This document shows positions 57,086 through 64,000 of a stretch of 64,000 nt of DNA, piece by piece. Below the pieces are notes generated by a model. That model saw nothing but the letters and a program-made list of their open reading frames with translations, searched no databases and was not told the DNA's origin. This DNA comes from Alphaproteobacteria bacterium (GTDB lineage Bacteria; Pseudomonadota; Alphaproteobacteria; Micavibrionales; Micavibrionaceae): positions 186,001 through 250,000 of the forward strand of contig JAJFGU010000004.1 of the NCBI GenBank assembly GCA_021775955.1. Direction: 5' to 3'. Every line of letters starts with the position of its first letter. The first letter of the stretch is position 1. Position numbers and translations under genes: made by a program.

Positions 57086-57114
57086 TTGTATACCCAGCTC
57101 TCTGGCTATATAAT
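57086..57114 (+). promoter_or_regulatory. Promoter upstream of nadD
   Basis: TTGTAT (57086-57091), 17-nt spacer, exact TATAAT (57109-57114). The predicted transcription start falls on or next to the ATG at 57121. Confidence 0.6.
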
Positions 57115-57120
57115 CAGTTC

Positions 57121-57735
57121 ATGTCCGTATTATCTACTCCACATATCCTAAACTCTCCGCGCTGGAGCAAGATGCGGGTCGGTCTGCTGGGCGGCTCGTT
57201 CAATCCGCCGCATGAGGGCCATCTTCATATTTCGCTACTGGCCCTGCAGGCCCTGCAACTGGATGCGCTGTGGTGGCTGGTGACGCCGCAAAACCCGATG
57301 AAAGAGGGCATCACCCCCCTGCCCCTTGAAGAACGCGTAGAGCTTTCAAAAGACCTTGTGGATCATCCGAAAATCCTGATCTCCGATCTGGAAAAAGAGT
57401 TGGAAACAACAACGACCTACCAAACCGTCCGCAAGCTCAAAAAGCGTTTTAGCGCTACCGAATTCGTCTGGATCAACGGTATGGACAATGCCCTGACGCT
57501 CCATCAATGGAATGATTGGCGCGAACTGCTTTCTGAAGTCTGTATGGCGAACTTAACTCGCCGTCCGACGATGTCACTTGTTCAAAATTGTCCGGCCCGC
57601 ATGCTGTCAAAACACAGAAATGTCGTCATTGATAAAGGTGGGCGATATCCGCTCGATTCGGGGCTTTCCTACTGGCTTTTGCAGAAAAAAATGGTTGATG
57701 TTTCTTCAACGGAATTACGCGGTAAAACCACATAA
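57121..57735 (+). CDS. nadD: Nicotinate-nucleotide adenylyltransferase
   Basis: Adenylates NaMN in NAD synthesis, 204 aa. Nucleotidyltransferase motif GGSFNPPHEGH, INGMDNALTLHQW (GxDN-like) and the C-terminal VSSTELRGK (ISSTxIR variant). Start uncertain: ATG 57121 would be leaderless given the promoter; ATG 57172 (MRVGLLGGSF) has GGAG 4 nt upstream and a 51-nt leader. Confidence 0.93.
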   Translation: MSVLSTPHILNSPRWSKMRVGLLGGSFNPPHEGHLHISLLALQALQLDALWWLVTPQNPMKEGITPLPLEERVELSKDLVDHPKILISDLEKELETTTTYQTVRKLKKRFSATEFVWINGMDNALTLHQWNDWRELLSEVCMANLTRRPTMSLVQNCPARMLSKHRNVVIDKGGRYPLDSGLSYWLLQKKMVDVSSTELRGKTT

Positions 57736-57794
57736 ACACAAGGGATTAAGCCGGTTTTGCGGTGCAAAAGAGACTGTGTGAGCCACCCTCCCAT

Positions 57795-57823
57795 TTGCGC
57801 AAAGCGCCAAAACGCAATATAAT
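57795..57823 (+). promoter_or_regulatory. Promoter for putative small RNA/leader
   Basis: TTGCGC (57795-57800), 17-nt spacer, exact TATAAT (57818-57823). Predicted start at about 57830. Confidence 0.55.
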
Positions 57824-57829
57824 AGAGAT

Positions 57830-57969
57830 ATGAGTTTGAGGATTAAAATTTTCTATCAAACAGGAAGCGAGGGGTCATAGGTTTGAACAAAATCCCGACC
57901 ATTCCTAAAAGTCCAGATACCGGACGAGCCGGTTATAATAAGCCTGAACCTTGTGGTTCGGGTTTTTTT
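57830..57969 (+). ncRNA. Putative ~140-nt small RNA or rsfS leader
   Basis: The 275-nt gap between nadD and rsfS holds a full transcription unit: the promoter above, a hairpin ACCGG-ACGAG-CCGGT (57919-57933) and a terminator at 57941-57969. A 16-codon frame (MSLRIKIFYQTGSEGS, 57830-57880) starts at the predicted first base, so a leader peptide is possible. I recognise no Rfam family. It could be a free small RNA or an attenuated leader of rsfS. Confidence 0.4.
57941..57969 (+). terminator. Rho-independent terminator upstream of rsfS
   Basis: Arms CCTGAACC and GGTTCGGG around TTGT (one G-U pair), followed by seven T. It lies about 40 nt before the rsfS ribosome-binding site, so rsfS needs readthrough or its own start. 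Confidence 0.8.
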
Positions 57970-58010
57970 GTGTTTACTCGACAAAACTTTAAACAGAAAG
58001 AGGTGCCATC

Positions 58011-58400
58011 ATCATAACATATGAAAAACAAGGGCAGACGCGAAGCCCGACAGACCTAAAAACGCTTATCGAACAGTCTCTGGACGCAGATAAAGCGTTA
58101 GACATCATAACCATCGATCTGAATGATCAAACAGCCATTGCCGATTATATGATCATCGCATCCGGAACCTCCTCACGACATGTACATGCCCTCGCCGCCC
58201 GGCTTAAAGACAAGCTGGCGCATCTTGGCGTGAAAAACATGCGACTGGAGGGGCTGGCGCAATCGGACTGGGTGGTACTGGATGCAGGCGATATCGTCAT
58301 CCACCTCTTCCGGCCCGAGGTACGCAGCTTTTACAACATGGAAAAGATGTGGTGCGCGTATCAGCCTTACGAAGCGATCGGTGGACAGGTACCGGCTTAG
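58011..58400 (+). CDS. rsfS: Ribosomal silencing factor RsfS with non-ATG start
   Basis: 129 aa if started at ATC 58011. RsfS binds uL14 and blocks subunit joining in starved cells. Family residues LIEQSLDADKALDI, QTAIADYMIIASG, AQSDWVVLDAGDIVIHLF and YNMEKMW are present. The frame is open from 57993, but no ATG, GTG or TTG occurs before the internal ATG 58149, which would delete about 40 conserved residues. GAGG (58000-58003) is 7 nt before ATC 58011 and 10 nt before ATA 58014. A sequencing frameshift from the out-of-frame ATG 58021 is the alternative. Confidence 0.75.
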   Translation: MITYEKQGQTRSPTDLKTLIEQSLDADKALDIITIDLNDQTAIADYMIIASGTSSRHVHALAARLKDKLAHLGVKNMRLEGLAQSDWVVLDAGDIVIHLFRPEVRSFYNMEKMWCAYQPYEAIGGQVPA

Positions 58401-58410
58401 TTAAATACCC

Positions 58411-58478
58411 TGCCTTCCTCGCGCAAGCGGGGATCTATGAAAATATAGATAAAGATTCCTGCTTTCGCAGGAAAGGCA
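58411..58478. repeat. Palindromic repeat between rsfS and rlmH
   Basis: Begins TGCCTTCCTCGCGCAAGCGG and ends TTTCGCAGGAAAGGCA, a 68-bp diverged member of the TGCTTT...AAAGCA family, with an extra ATCTAT/ATAGAT hairpin in its centre. Confidence 0.65.
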
Positions 58479-58499
58479 TATTTGTTATACCCATGACAA

Positions 58500-58958
58500 A
58501 TGAAAAAAATAGACGTCATCGCCGTTGGTCGTTTGAAAAAGGGCTCCCTTTTTGAGCTGGCCGAAGAATACAAGACCCGCATCCGCTGGCCTTTAGAACT
58601 CCACGAAATAGAAAACAAACATGACGACCCCGAGCGTGCGCAGACTTTCGAAAACCAGAAAGTCCTCGAAAAAATAAAAGATGATGCTTTTGTCATTGTG
58701 CTGGATGAGCGCGGCGGCGGCTTACGAAGCCTCGATTTCGCCCAGACCCTCGACAATCTCAAAAACTCCGGCGAACGCTATATCCAGTTTATTATCGGTG
58801 GTGCAGACGGCCTGACGGATGAAGTGCGCGACCGCGCCAATCTTCTCCTCAGCTTTGGGCAACAAACATGGCCGCATCTGCTTGCGCGCGTCATGCTTTT
58901 GGAGCAGATTTACAGGGCGCAGCAAATTTTGGCCGGCCATCCTTATCATAGGGAATAG
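58500..58958 (+). CDS. rlmH: 23S rRNA pseudouridine1915 N3-methyltransferase RlmH
   Basis: 152-aa SPOUT methyltransferase acting on assembled 70S ribosomes. IIGGADGL and the C-terminal LEQIYRAQQI with HPYHRE knot motifs are intact. It follows rsfS, as in most bacteria, with the palindromic repeat between. Confidence 0.96.
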   Translation: MKKIDVIAVGRLKKGSLFELAEEYKTRIRWPLELHEIENKHDDPERAQTFENQKVLEKIKDDAFVIVLDERGGGLRSLDFAQTLDNLKNSGERYIQFIIGGADGLTDEVRDRANLLLSFGQQTWPHLLARVMLLEQIYRAQQILAGHPYHRE

Positions 58959-58973
58959 GGCCACAGAGAATAA

Positions 58974-60140
58974 ATGACAAAACGCCTCATCTTACTACTC
59001 GTTTTCCTTTCCCTTCCGGCATTGGCGGAAACACCGCCCGTTCCCAAAAGCAAAACCGAGGTGATCGGTTCGATAGAAGAACGACTGCACAAAGAAGAAA
59101 AGAAAAAAGCCAAACTCGCCAAAGATGTCAAAAGCCTGGAGACCCAGATCGACAAAACCCGGAACCGTCTGGTCAAGGTCGCCAAATCGATCCAGAACAA
59201 TGAAAAAGATCTGCAAAATCTCGAGGGCCGCATCAGGACACTGGAAAAAGAGCAAAATGCGGTCCAAAGCTCACTGGAAGAAGACCGCAGCCAGATCGCC
59301 CGTCTTATTCTGGCGCTGGAGCGCATCGAAAGAGTGCCGCCCGAAGCCCTGCTTGCCCGCCCGGAAACACCATATAAAACCGCGCAAAGCGCTATGCTGA
59401 TGGGCAATATCATCCCGACCCTGCACAACCATGCCGAAAGCCTGAAGGAAAAGCTCCAGGACTTGAACAAAATATCTGAAGACCTCAGCCGCGAGCGTCA
59501 AAAGGCCATGGAAAAAGCCAATGCGCTCAAGGCCGAGCACAACAAGCTTTCCGGGTTGATCGGCCGCCGGGAAAAGCTCTATGCCGCCACCAACCGCAAT
59601 TACAAAAAACGCCAGGAAGAGGTGCAGAAAATCTCGAAGCAGGCCAAAAACCTGCAGGATCTGGTGAAAAAGCTGGATGAAGACAGAAAACGCGAAAAAG
59701 CCAGCATCACCGCAAAAAAAGCCGCGCCAAGAGCCTATCAGACCCCGGTTCCCAAGGCCGGCCAGCCGCAACTGCCGATCTCCGGCATTATCCGTATCAG
59801 CTATGACGAGCTTGATGATATAGGCGCGACCAGCAAGGGCCTGACCATAGACGGGCGCTCGGGCGCTATCGTTGTCGCGCCAATGGGCGGCGTGGTGCGC
59901 TTTTCCGGGCCTTTCAAGCGTTATGGACAAATGATCATTCTCGAGCATGAGGGCGGATATCACAGCCTTATTGCAGGATTGAAAAAAATTGATACAGTGG
60001 TGGGCCATAGCGTCAGCGCCGGAGAGCCTTTGGGGCTTTTGGAGCACAGATCGGGCGGAGAAAAACCTTCGCTCTATTTCGAGTTAAGACATAAGGGGCG
60101 GCCCGTTAATCCGTCCAAAAAATTCACTGATTTGAGTTAA
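58974..60140 (+). CDS. envC: EnvC-like murein hydrolase activator (M23/LytM domain)
   Basis: 388 aa: signal peptide (cleavage near ALAETP), long coiled coils (residues about 30-105 and 150-250) and a C-terminal LytM domain (GGVVRFSGPFKRYGQMIIL). The zinc ligands are not conserved: the HxxxD position reads DGRSGAI and the HxH is SLYFELRH. So it is probably an inactive activator of amidases at the septum, as for E. coli EnvC. Confidence 0.88.
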   Translation: MTKRLILLLVFLSLPALAETPPVPKSKTEVIGSIEERLHKEEKKKAKLAKDVKSLETQIDKTRNRLVKVAKSIQNNEKDLQNLEGRIRTLEKEQNAVQSSLEEDRSQIARLILALERIERVPPEALLARPETPYKTAQSAMLMGNIIPTLHNHAESLKEKLQDLNKISEDLSRERQKAMEKANALKAEHNKLSGLIGRREKLYAATNRNYKKRQEEVQKISKQAKNLQDLVKKLDEDRKREKASITAKKAAPRAYQTPVPKAGQPQLPISGIIRISYDELDDIGATSKGLTIDGRSGAIVVAPMGGVVRFSGPFKRYGQMIILEHEGGYHSLIAGLKKIDTVVGHSVSAGEPLGLLEHRSGGEKPSLYFELRHKGRPVNPSKKFTDLS

Positions 60141-60168
60141 TTTACCCAACACAAGGATTCAAAACCCC

Positions 60169-61563
60169 ATGAAACGTATTTTTGTCGGCTTTATCTTTAC
60201 AATAGCAATTGTCTTTACTGTGGCAGCGCTTCAACCCTCTTACGCCCAGGATAAATCCAGAACCGCAGGCGGCGAGACACCGGAAAATGACAGCTATAGC
60301 GAAACCTACCGACAATTAAACTTGTTTGGCGATGTGTTCGAGCGCGTGCGCGCTCAATATGTCGAAGAGGTCGATGACGAACAACTGATCGAAAATTCCA
60401 TTAACGGCATGTTGACCAGCCTGGACCCGCATTCCGCCTATCTGAACCCAAAGCGTTTCAAGGAAATGCAGGTCCAGACCCGCGGTGAATTCGGCGGGCT
60501 TGGCATTGAGGTCACGATGGAAAACGGCTTTGTCAAAGTGGTTTCACCGATTGACGATACCCCCGCTTTCCGCGCCGGTGTAGAGGCCGGCGATTACATC
60601 ACCCATATCGATGAAGAACCCGTACTTGGCCTCTCGCTCAGTGAAGCGGTCGATAAAATGCGTGGCAAAGTTGGTACGGAAATTCATCTGGAAATACGCC
60701 GTGAAGGCGCCGAAGGCCCGATTGACATCACCATTGTACGTGACATTATTCAGATTCAATCGGTCCGCCACCGCGTTGAAGGCAACGCCGGTTATATCCG
60801 CATTACAACGTTCAGCCAGAACTCCGAGCCCGGCCTGAAAAAAGCCTTCGCCGAGATTAAAAAAGAACTTGGCAATAACCTCACCGGTTATGTGCTCGAT
60901 TTGCGCAACAATCCCGGCGGCCTGCTCGACCAGGCAATCGCCGTTTCCGATTCCTTTCTTGATAAAGGCGAAATTGTTTCCACCCGCGGGCGCAACGAAA
61001 ACGACACCAAGCGCGACAACGCTACCCCCGGCGATCTTGCCGAAGGGCTGCCAATTGTTGTGCTGATTAATGGCGGCTCTGCCTCGGCTTCGGAAATTGT
61101 TGCCGGCGCACTTCAGGACCACAAGCGCGCTATTGTTCTTGGCACAAAATCTTTCGGCAAAGGTTCTGTGCAAACGGTTGTTCCCATGCCCGGCCATGGC
61201 GCAGTGCGCCTGACCACAGCGCGTTATTATACACCTTCGGGCCGCTCTATTCAGGCGACAGGCATCGAGCCTGATATCACTGTTGAGCAAGCCAAGATAG
61301 AATCGTACGGTTCCTCACGCCGCTTACGTGAATCCGATTTGCGCGGCGCGCTTGATAAAGGCAAAAACGGCAAGGATGAAAAGAAAAAAGAGAAGGACAA
61401 ACCCAAGCCCAAAGCCGCCAATGATAATAAAAGCGACAAAGATGACAAAGACGCTAAAGATGGCGAGGAAGAAGAAGAGGAAGAAAAGCCCCTCGATTAT
61501 CAGCTTGAAAGAGCGCTCGACCTTCTAAGCGGCTTATCACTTTACAAAGAATCCGCCGAATAG
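60169..61563 (+). CDS. ctpA: C-terminal processing protease (S41)
   Basis: 464 aa, periplasmic. Signal peptide ends near SYAQDK. A PDZ domain (about 110-190, FGGLGIEV) is followed by the peptidase with catalytic Ser in GSASASEIVAGAL and Lys in GTKSFGKGSVQ. A charged tail (about 395-445) of Lys/Asp/Glu runs is unusual and likely disordered. It follows envC by 28 nt. Confidence 0.95.
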   Translation: MKRIFVGFIFTIAIVFTVAALQPSYAQDKSRTAGGETPENDSYSETYRQLNLFGDVFERVRAQYVEEVDDEQLIENSINGMLTSLDPHSAYLNPKRFKEMQVQTRGEFGGLGIEVTMENGFVKVVSPIDDTPAFRAGVEAGDYITHIDEEPVLGLSLSEAVDKMRGKVGTEIHLEIRREGAEGPIDITIVRDIIQIQSVRHRVEGNAGYIRITTFSQNSEPGLKKAFAEIKKELGNNLTGYVLDLRNNPGGLLDQAIAVSDSFLDKGEIVSTRGRNENDTKRDNATPGDLAEGLPIVVLINGGSASASEIVAGALQDHKRAIVLGTKSFGKGSVQTVVPMPGHGAVRLTTARYYTPSGRSIQATGIEPDITVEQAKIESYGSSRRLRESDLRGALDKGKNGKDEKKKEKDKPKPKAANDNKSDKDDKDAKDGEEEEEEEKPLDYQLERALDLLSGLSLYKESAE

Positions 61564-62757
61564 ATGCAAACAATGGACACAGCCCTGACATGGATCAAAG
61601 ATCATATCGATCTTAAAATATTCCTGCAGGGTCTGGCCGGCGTGGCCGGTGTCTATGTTCTTCTTTTCACCCTTATCTGGATTCAAAGCGACAAGACCAT
61701 GGCCAGGCTGGAGACACGGCTGGCGTCTAAAACCGTTATCATCGATAAAGGAGACGCGCCTACGCACGCGGCAGCGACAACAGACCCTCACGCCAAGCCC
61801 GAACACGGCGAGGACCATGAACAGGCGCAGGCCGCCAATGAAGAATCCACACCGCAAATCACCGGGAAAAAGGCCCTTGTTCCGGCACCGATCAAAGACC
61901 TCTACGAAAAAGCCGAGGAAGGAAACCTACCGCAAATCCGTGTCAAAGATGGCTTAAGCCCGTTTAAGGGATATAAAAAACCCTTCGTCGCCGCAGACAA
62001 ACCCAAAATAGCAATCATCATCTCTGATTACGGCCTGTCCGAGCGCGCGTCAAAGCTGACCTTGAACTCATTGCCTGCCGCCGTCACATTGCTTTTATCT
62101 CCCTACAGCACCGCTCCGGAAGACTGGCAAAAAAAGGCCCGAAAATCCGGCCATGAGCTATGGATGGGAACGCCCTTTGAAACCGCCGATTACCCGTTCC
62201 ATGATCCCGGCCCGCGCACGATGCTCAGCACCGCCAGCCTCAAATACAATCAGGACACCTTAAAATGGAATCTGGCGCGTACAACCGGCTATGCAGGCGT
62301 TGCCGGCAAGACCGATTATCTCTTCGCCGGGGCGACGTCTTTGCTCCAGCCGATCATTAAATTCGTTTACGGACGCGGGCTTGGCTATCTTGAACTCAAC
62401 CCCGGTAAAACCGCCGATGTCGAAACCATGGCGGTCACAGCCAATGCCGCCTATGCGAAAGTCGACGTCATCATCAATGAAAGCCTTGGTGCAAGTGAAG
62501 GCAGCCCGCTGAAGAAAATTGAATTCATCGCCGAGCAAAAGGGCCACGCCATCGGCGTTTTAAATCCGCATATATCCAGCCTGCGCGATATCAAAACCTG
62601 GCTGACAACGTTAGAGAGCAAAGGCTTTCAACTGGTGCCGGTTTCCGTGATCGCCGGACAAGGGATTAAAGATAAACCCTATACGCCGCCCAGCGTGACG
62701 GAGACAACGCCCGCAGAAACACCACACGCAGCCCCGGCAAATGACAACCATCATTGA
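61564..62757 (+). CDS. Divergent polysaccharide deacetylase family protein
   Basis: 397 aa with an N-terminal membrane anchor (GLAGVAGVYVLLFTLIW), a Lys/Glu/His-rich linker and a YibQ-like divergent polysaccharide deacetylase domain (IAIIISDYGLSERASKLTL, AVTLLLSPY, GHELWMGTPFE, FAGATSLLQPI). It starts at the codon after the ctpA stop and overlaps rppH by 17 nt. Its place between ctpA and rppH is conserved in alphaproteobacteria. Catalysis is uncertain. Confidence 0.85.
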   Translation: MQTMDTALTWIKDHIDLKIFLQGLAGVAGVYVLLFTLIWIQSDKTMARLETRLASKTVIIDKGDAPTHAAATTDPHAKPEHGEDHEQAQAANEESTPQITGKKALVPAPIKDLYEKAEEGNLPQIRVKDGLSPFKGYKKPFVAADKPKIAIIISDYGLSERASKLTLNSLPAAVTLLLSPYSTAPEDWQKKARKSGHELWMGTPFETADYPFHDPGPRTMLSTASLKYNQDTLKWNLARTTGYAGVAGKTDYLFAGATSLLQPIIKFVYGRGLGYLELNPGKTADVETMAVTANAAYAKVDVIINESLGASEGSPLKKIEFIAEQKGHAIGVLNPHISSLRDIKTWLTTLESKGFQLVPVSVIAGQGIKDKPYTPPSVTETTPAETPHAAPANDNHH

Positions 62758-63229
62758 TAAAGACTCCCTACCCTACCGTCCCTGCGTCGGTATAGCGTTG
62801 TTTAACAAAGACGGTCTGGTTTTTGTGGGGCAGCGCATCGACACACCCGGCGCGTGGCAAATGCCGCAGGGCGGGATTGATGAAGGCGAAGATATCGAGG
62901 CCGCAGCCCTGCGCGAGCTCAAGGAAGAAATCGGCACCAACAAAGCGGAAATTATAAAAATTGCCGATGAAAAACTGACCTATGATTTACCCGATGAATT
63001 GCTAGGCAAGCTCTGGAACGGCCAATATCGCGGCCAGATACAAACATGGGTTGCCGCGCGCTTTACCGGTGAAGACAGCGATATCGACCTCACCGCCGAT
63101 GATCGCCCCGAATTCTCAAGCTGGCAATGGGTCCCGCTCGAAAAAACCATTGATCTGATTGTTCCATTTAAAACAGATGCTTACCGAAAAGTTATTGACA
63201 TGTTTAGAAGTGTTATGATAAATATATAG
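62741..63229 (+). CDS. rppH: RNA pyrophosphohydrolase (NUDIX)
   Basis: 162 aa; removes pyrophosphate from mRNA 5' ends to start decay. Start PYRPCVGIALFNKDGLVFVG, QMPQGGIDEGED and the full Nudix box ending RELKEEIGT are present. It overlaps the preceding gene by 17 nt. Confidence 0.95.
   Translation: MTTIIDKDSLPYRPCVGIALFNKDGLVFVGQRIDTPGAWQMPQGGIDEGEDIEAAALRELKEEIGTNKAEIIKIADEKLTYDLPDELLGKLWNGQYRGQIQTWVAARFTGEDSDIDLTADDRPEFSSWQWVPLEKTIDLIVPFKTDAYRKVIDMFRSVMINI
63195..63222 (+). promoter_or_regulatory. Possible promoter for the orphan at 63251
   Basis: Exact TTGACA (63195-63200) inside the end of rppH, 16-nt spacer, GATAAA (63217-63222, four of six). Confidence 0.4.
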
Positions 63230-63235
63230 CTCTTT

Positions 63236-63484
63236 GATAAGGAAAAACTGATGCCTATTGACCACGATCTAGATTTTTATAGACGACAAATACAGGATGC
63301 ATGTGACCTTAAACTAACTGACTATAAAGGAAATCCGGTTAGTATCAGAGCCCTGGCTGATGAGGAAAAACTGATGCCTTCTATTGACCACCACCTAGGT
63401 GTTTACGAAAAACTAATAGAGAATACATATCACGTTAAACTCAGTACCTATAAAGAAGATCCGGATAGTTGCAGAGCCAAGGTC
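63236..63484 (+). repeat. Direct tandem duplication, 123-bp period
   Basis: Copy 1 is 63236-63358 and copy 2 is 63359-63484 (one extra codon). Both include the AAGGA/GAGGA ribosome-binding site, AAAAACTGATGCCT and the start codon; copy 2 is read in frame through. The copies have diverged but match for the first 20 bases except two. Confidence 0.8.
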
Positions 63485-63625
63485 ATAAGCAATACTCTCG
63501 TTAATGGCTCTCGTTACTTCTACGTAGATGGCGCAACACCTATGTTGATGCTATATAATATGGATTTGGCTTTACAAAATAGCGCAATCCAACAAGTCCC
63601 CGCTCCCATACACGCACTCAACTAG
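63251..63625 (+). CDS. Hypothetical protein with internal duplication, 124 aa
   Basis: Unrecognised. The first 83 residues are two related units: MPIDHDLDFYRRQIQDACDL then LTDYKGNP, and PSIDHHLGVYEKLIENTYHV then LSTYKEDP. Unit 2 has its own in-frame ATG (63374) with GAGGA upstream, so a short product is possible. The last 40 residues are unduplicated (GSRYFYVDGATPMLML). It lies between rppH and the convergent tolB, AT-rich. Confidence 0.55.
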   Translation: MPIDHDLDFYRRQIQDACDLKLTDYKGNPVSIRALADEEKLMPSIDHHLGVYEKLIENTYHVKLSTYKEDPDSCRAKVISNTLVNGSRYFYVDGATPMLMLYNMDLALQNSAIQQVPAPIHALN

Positions 63626-63632
63626 TAGACAT

Positions 63633-64000
63633 CTAAGGATTAAGCGGTGACCACGCCGGATCTGACCCATCCCGCGGCGTTTGCAACCATCTCTCATTAT
63701 ACCCCGTAATATCGATCGTATAGAGCTTGGCCTGGCGCATTTCACCGCGCGCACCAACCGGGCGTTCTTTAAAATACGTCAGCACGCGCCCATTGGGCGA
63801 CCAGCTCGGCCCCTCAACATGATAGGCATTGGTAATCAGGCGCTCGCCGCTGCCGTCTGGCCTTATCACGCCGATATAAAACTTCTTCTGATACATCCGG
63901 GTAAAGGCAATAAGATCGCCACGCGGCGACCACACCGGATTGGCGTAACGCCCCTTGCCAAAGGTAATGCGGTGCAACCCGCTGCCATCATTGTTCATCA
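63633..64000 (-). CDS. tolB: TolB, C-terminal part (truncated by window edge)
   Basis: Only the last ~122 residues are inside. Two WD40-like beta-propeller repeats are visible ([16 protein letters not shown] and [15 protein letters not shown]), with [10 protein letters not shown] and a final DPAWSPLNP. TolB is the periplasmic propeller of the Tol-Pal system; the rest lies beyond 64000. Confidence 0.93.
   Translation of the reverse strand, partial: MNNDGSGLHRITFGKGRYANPVWSPRGDLIAFTRMYQKKFYIGVIRPDGSGERLITNAYHVEGPSWSPNGRVLTYFKERPVGARGEMRQAKLYTIDITGYNERWLQTPRDGSDPAWSPLNP

Noticed and set aside
58021-58059. Twelve-codon ATG frame before rsfS
   Set aside because: Not called as a gene: 17 nt from the Shine-Dalgarno, out of frame and ending at once. 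Kept only as evidence for a possible frameshift in the rsfS finding.
60544-61290. 248-aa minus-strand frame opposite ctpA
   Set aside because: Shadow of the S41 peptidase gene; no promoter or family similarity.

Overview
The window is core chromosome of an alphaproteobacterium with moderate GC. The evidence is family content and gene order: an ispDF fusion, ntrYX, the lpd-lipA-coq10 and trkA...hfq-hflX-mazG neighbourhoods, a solitary CcrM-type GANTC methyltransferase next to rnhB, the mutY-DUF721 pair, and an F0-only ATP synthase operon with both b' and b subunits. I cannot name the order; a deep-branching lineage near Rhodospirillales or Micavibrio is only a guess. No phage, insertion sequence, transposase, CRISPR array or rRNA is visible. 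One tRNA-Ser(UGA) is present. No gene-free stretch exceeds 300 bases.

Layout. 1-3.3 kb: end of dihydrolipoamide dehydrogenase, lipoyl synthase and a Coq10-type protein, with two small orphan genes between them. 3.5-6.6 kb (minus): glycosyltransferase-like protein, cinA, pgpA, ispDF. 6.7-15.3 kb (plus): ntrY-ntrX-trkA-murI-HAD phosphatase-hfq-hflX plus an orphan. 15.4-26 kb (minus): mazG, two orphans, then tatD-metG-holB-tmk-dacA-rlpA-mltB and a lipoprotein with a hydrolase motif. 26-32.8 kb: tRNA-Ser, nhaD, and mntR divergent from a sitABCD-like manganese ABC transporter. 33-35.8 kb: rplU-rpmA-obgE-proB. 35.8-43.1 kb: methyltransferase, paired acetyltransferases, pepN, rnhB, ccrM. 43.1-48.9 kb: mutY, dciA-like gene, efp, suhB, an OmpA-domain protein and a DsbA-like thioredoxin. 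49-55 kb: smc and atpI-B-E-F'-F. 55-64 kb: proA, orphan, nadD, putative small RNA, rsfS, rlmH, envC-like, ctpA, polysaccharide deacetylase-like, rppH, orphan, and the end of tolB.

Most core genes are tightly coupled, with 1-4 nt stop/start overlaps. They cover envelope synthesis and division (dacA, rlpA, mltB, envC, ctpA), ribosome and translation functions (hfq, hflX, obgE, efp, rsfS, rlmH, rplU, rpmA), chromosome maintenance (smc, mutY, ccrM, dciA, holB) and energy or metal homeostasis.

The most notable signals are: eight GANTC sites in 124 bp over the ccrM promoter; palindromic repeats inserted in frame inside rnhB and pepN, with relatives between genes; an rsfS frame with no ATG, GTG or TTG start but a good Shine-Dalgarno before an ATC/ATA; a promoter-hairpin-terminator unit upstream of rsfS; a 123-bp tandem duplication that copied a ribosome-binding site and start codon into an orphan gene; and small orphan genes, several with their own consensus-like promoters, placed between conserved core gene pairs.
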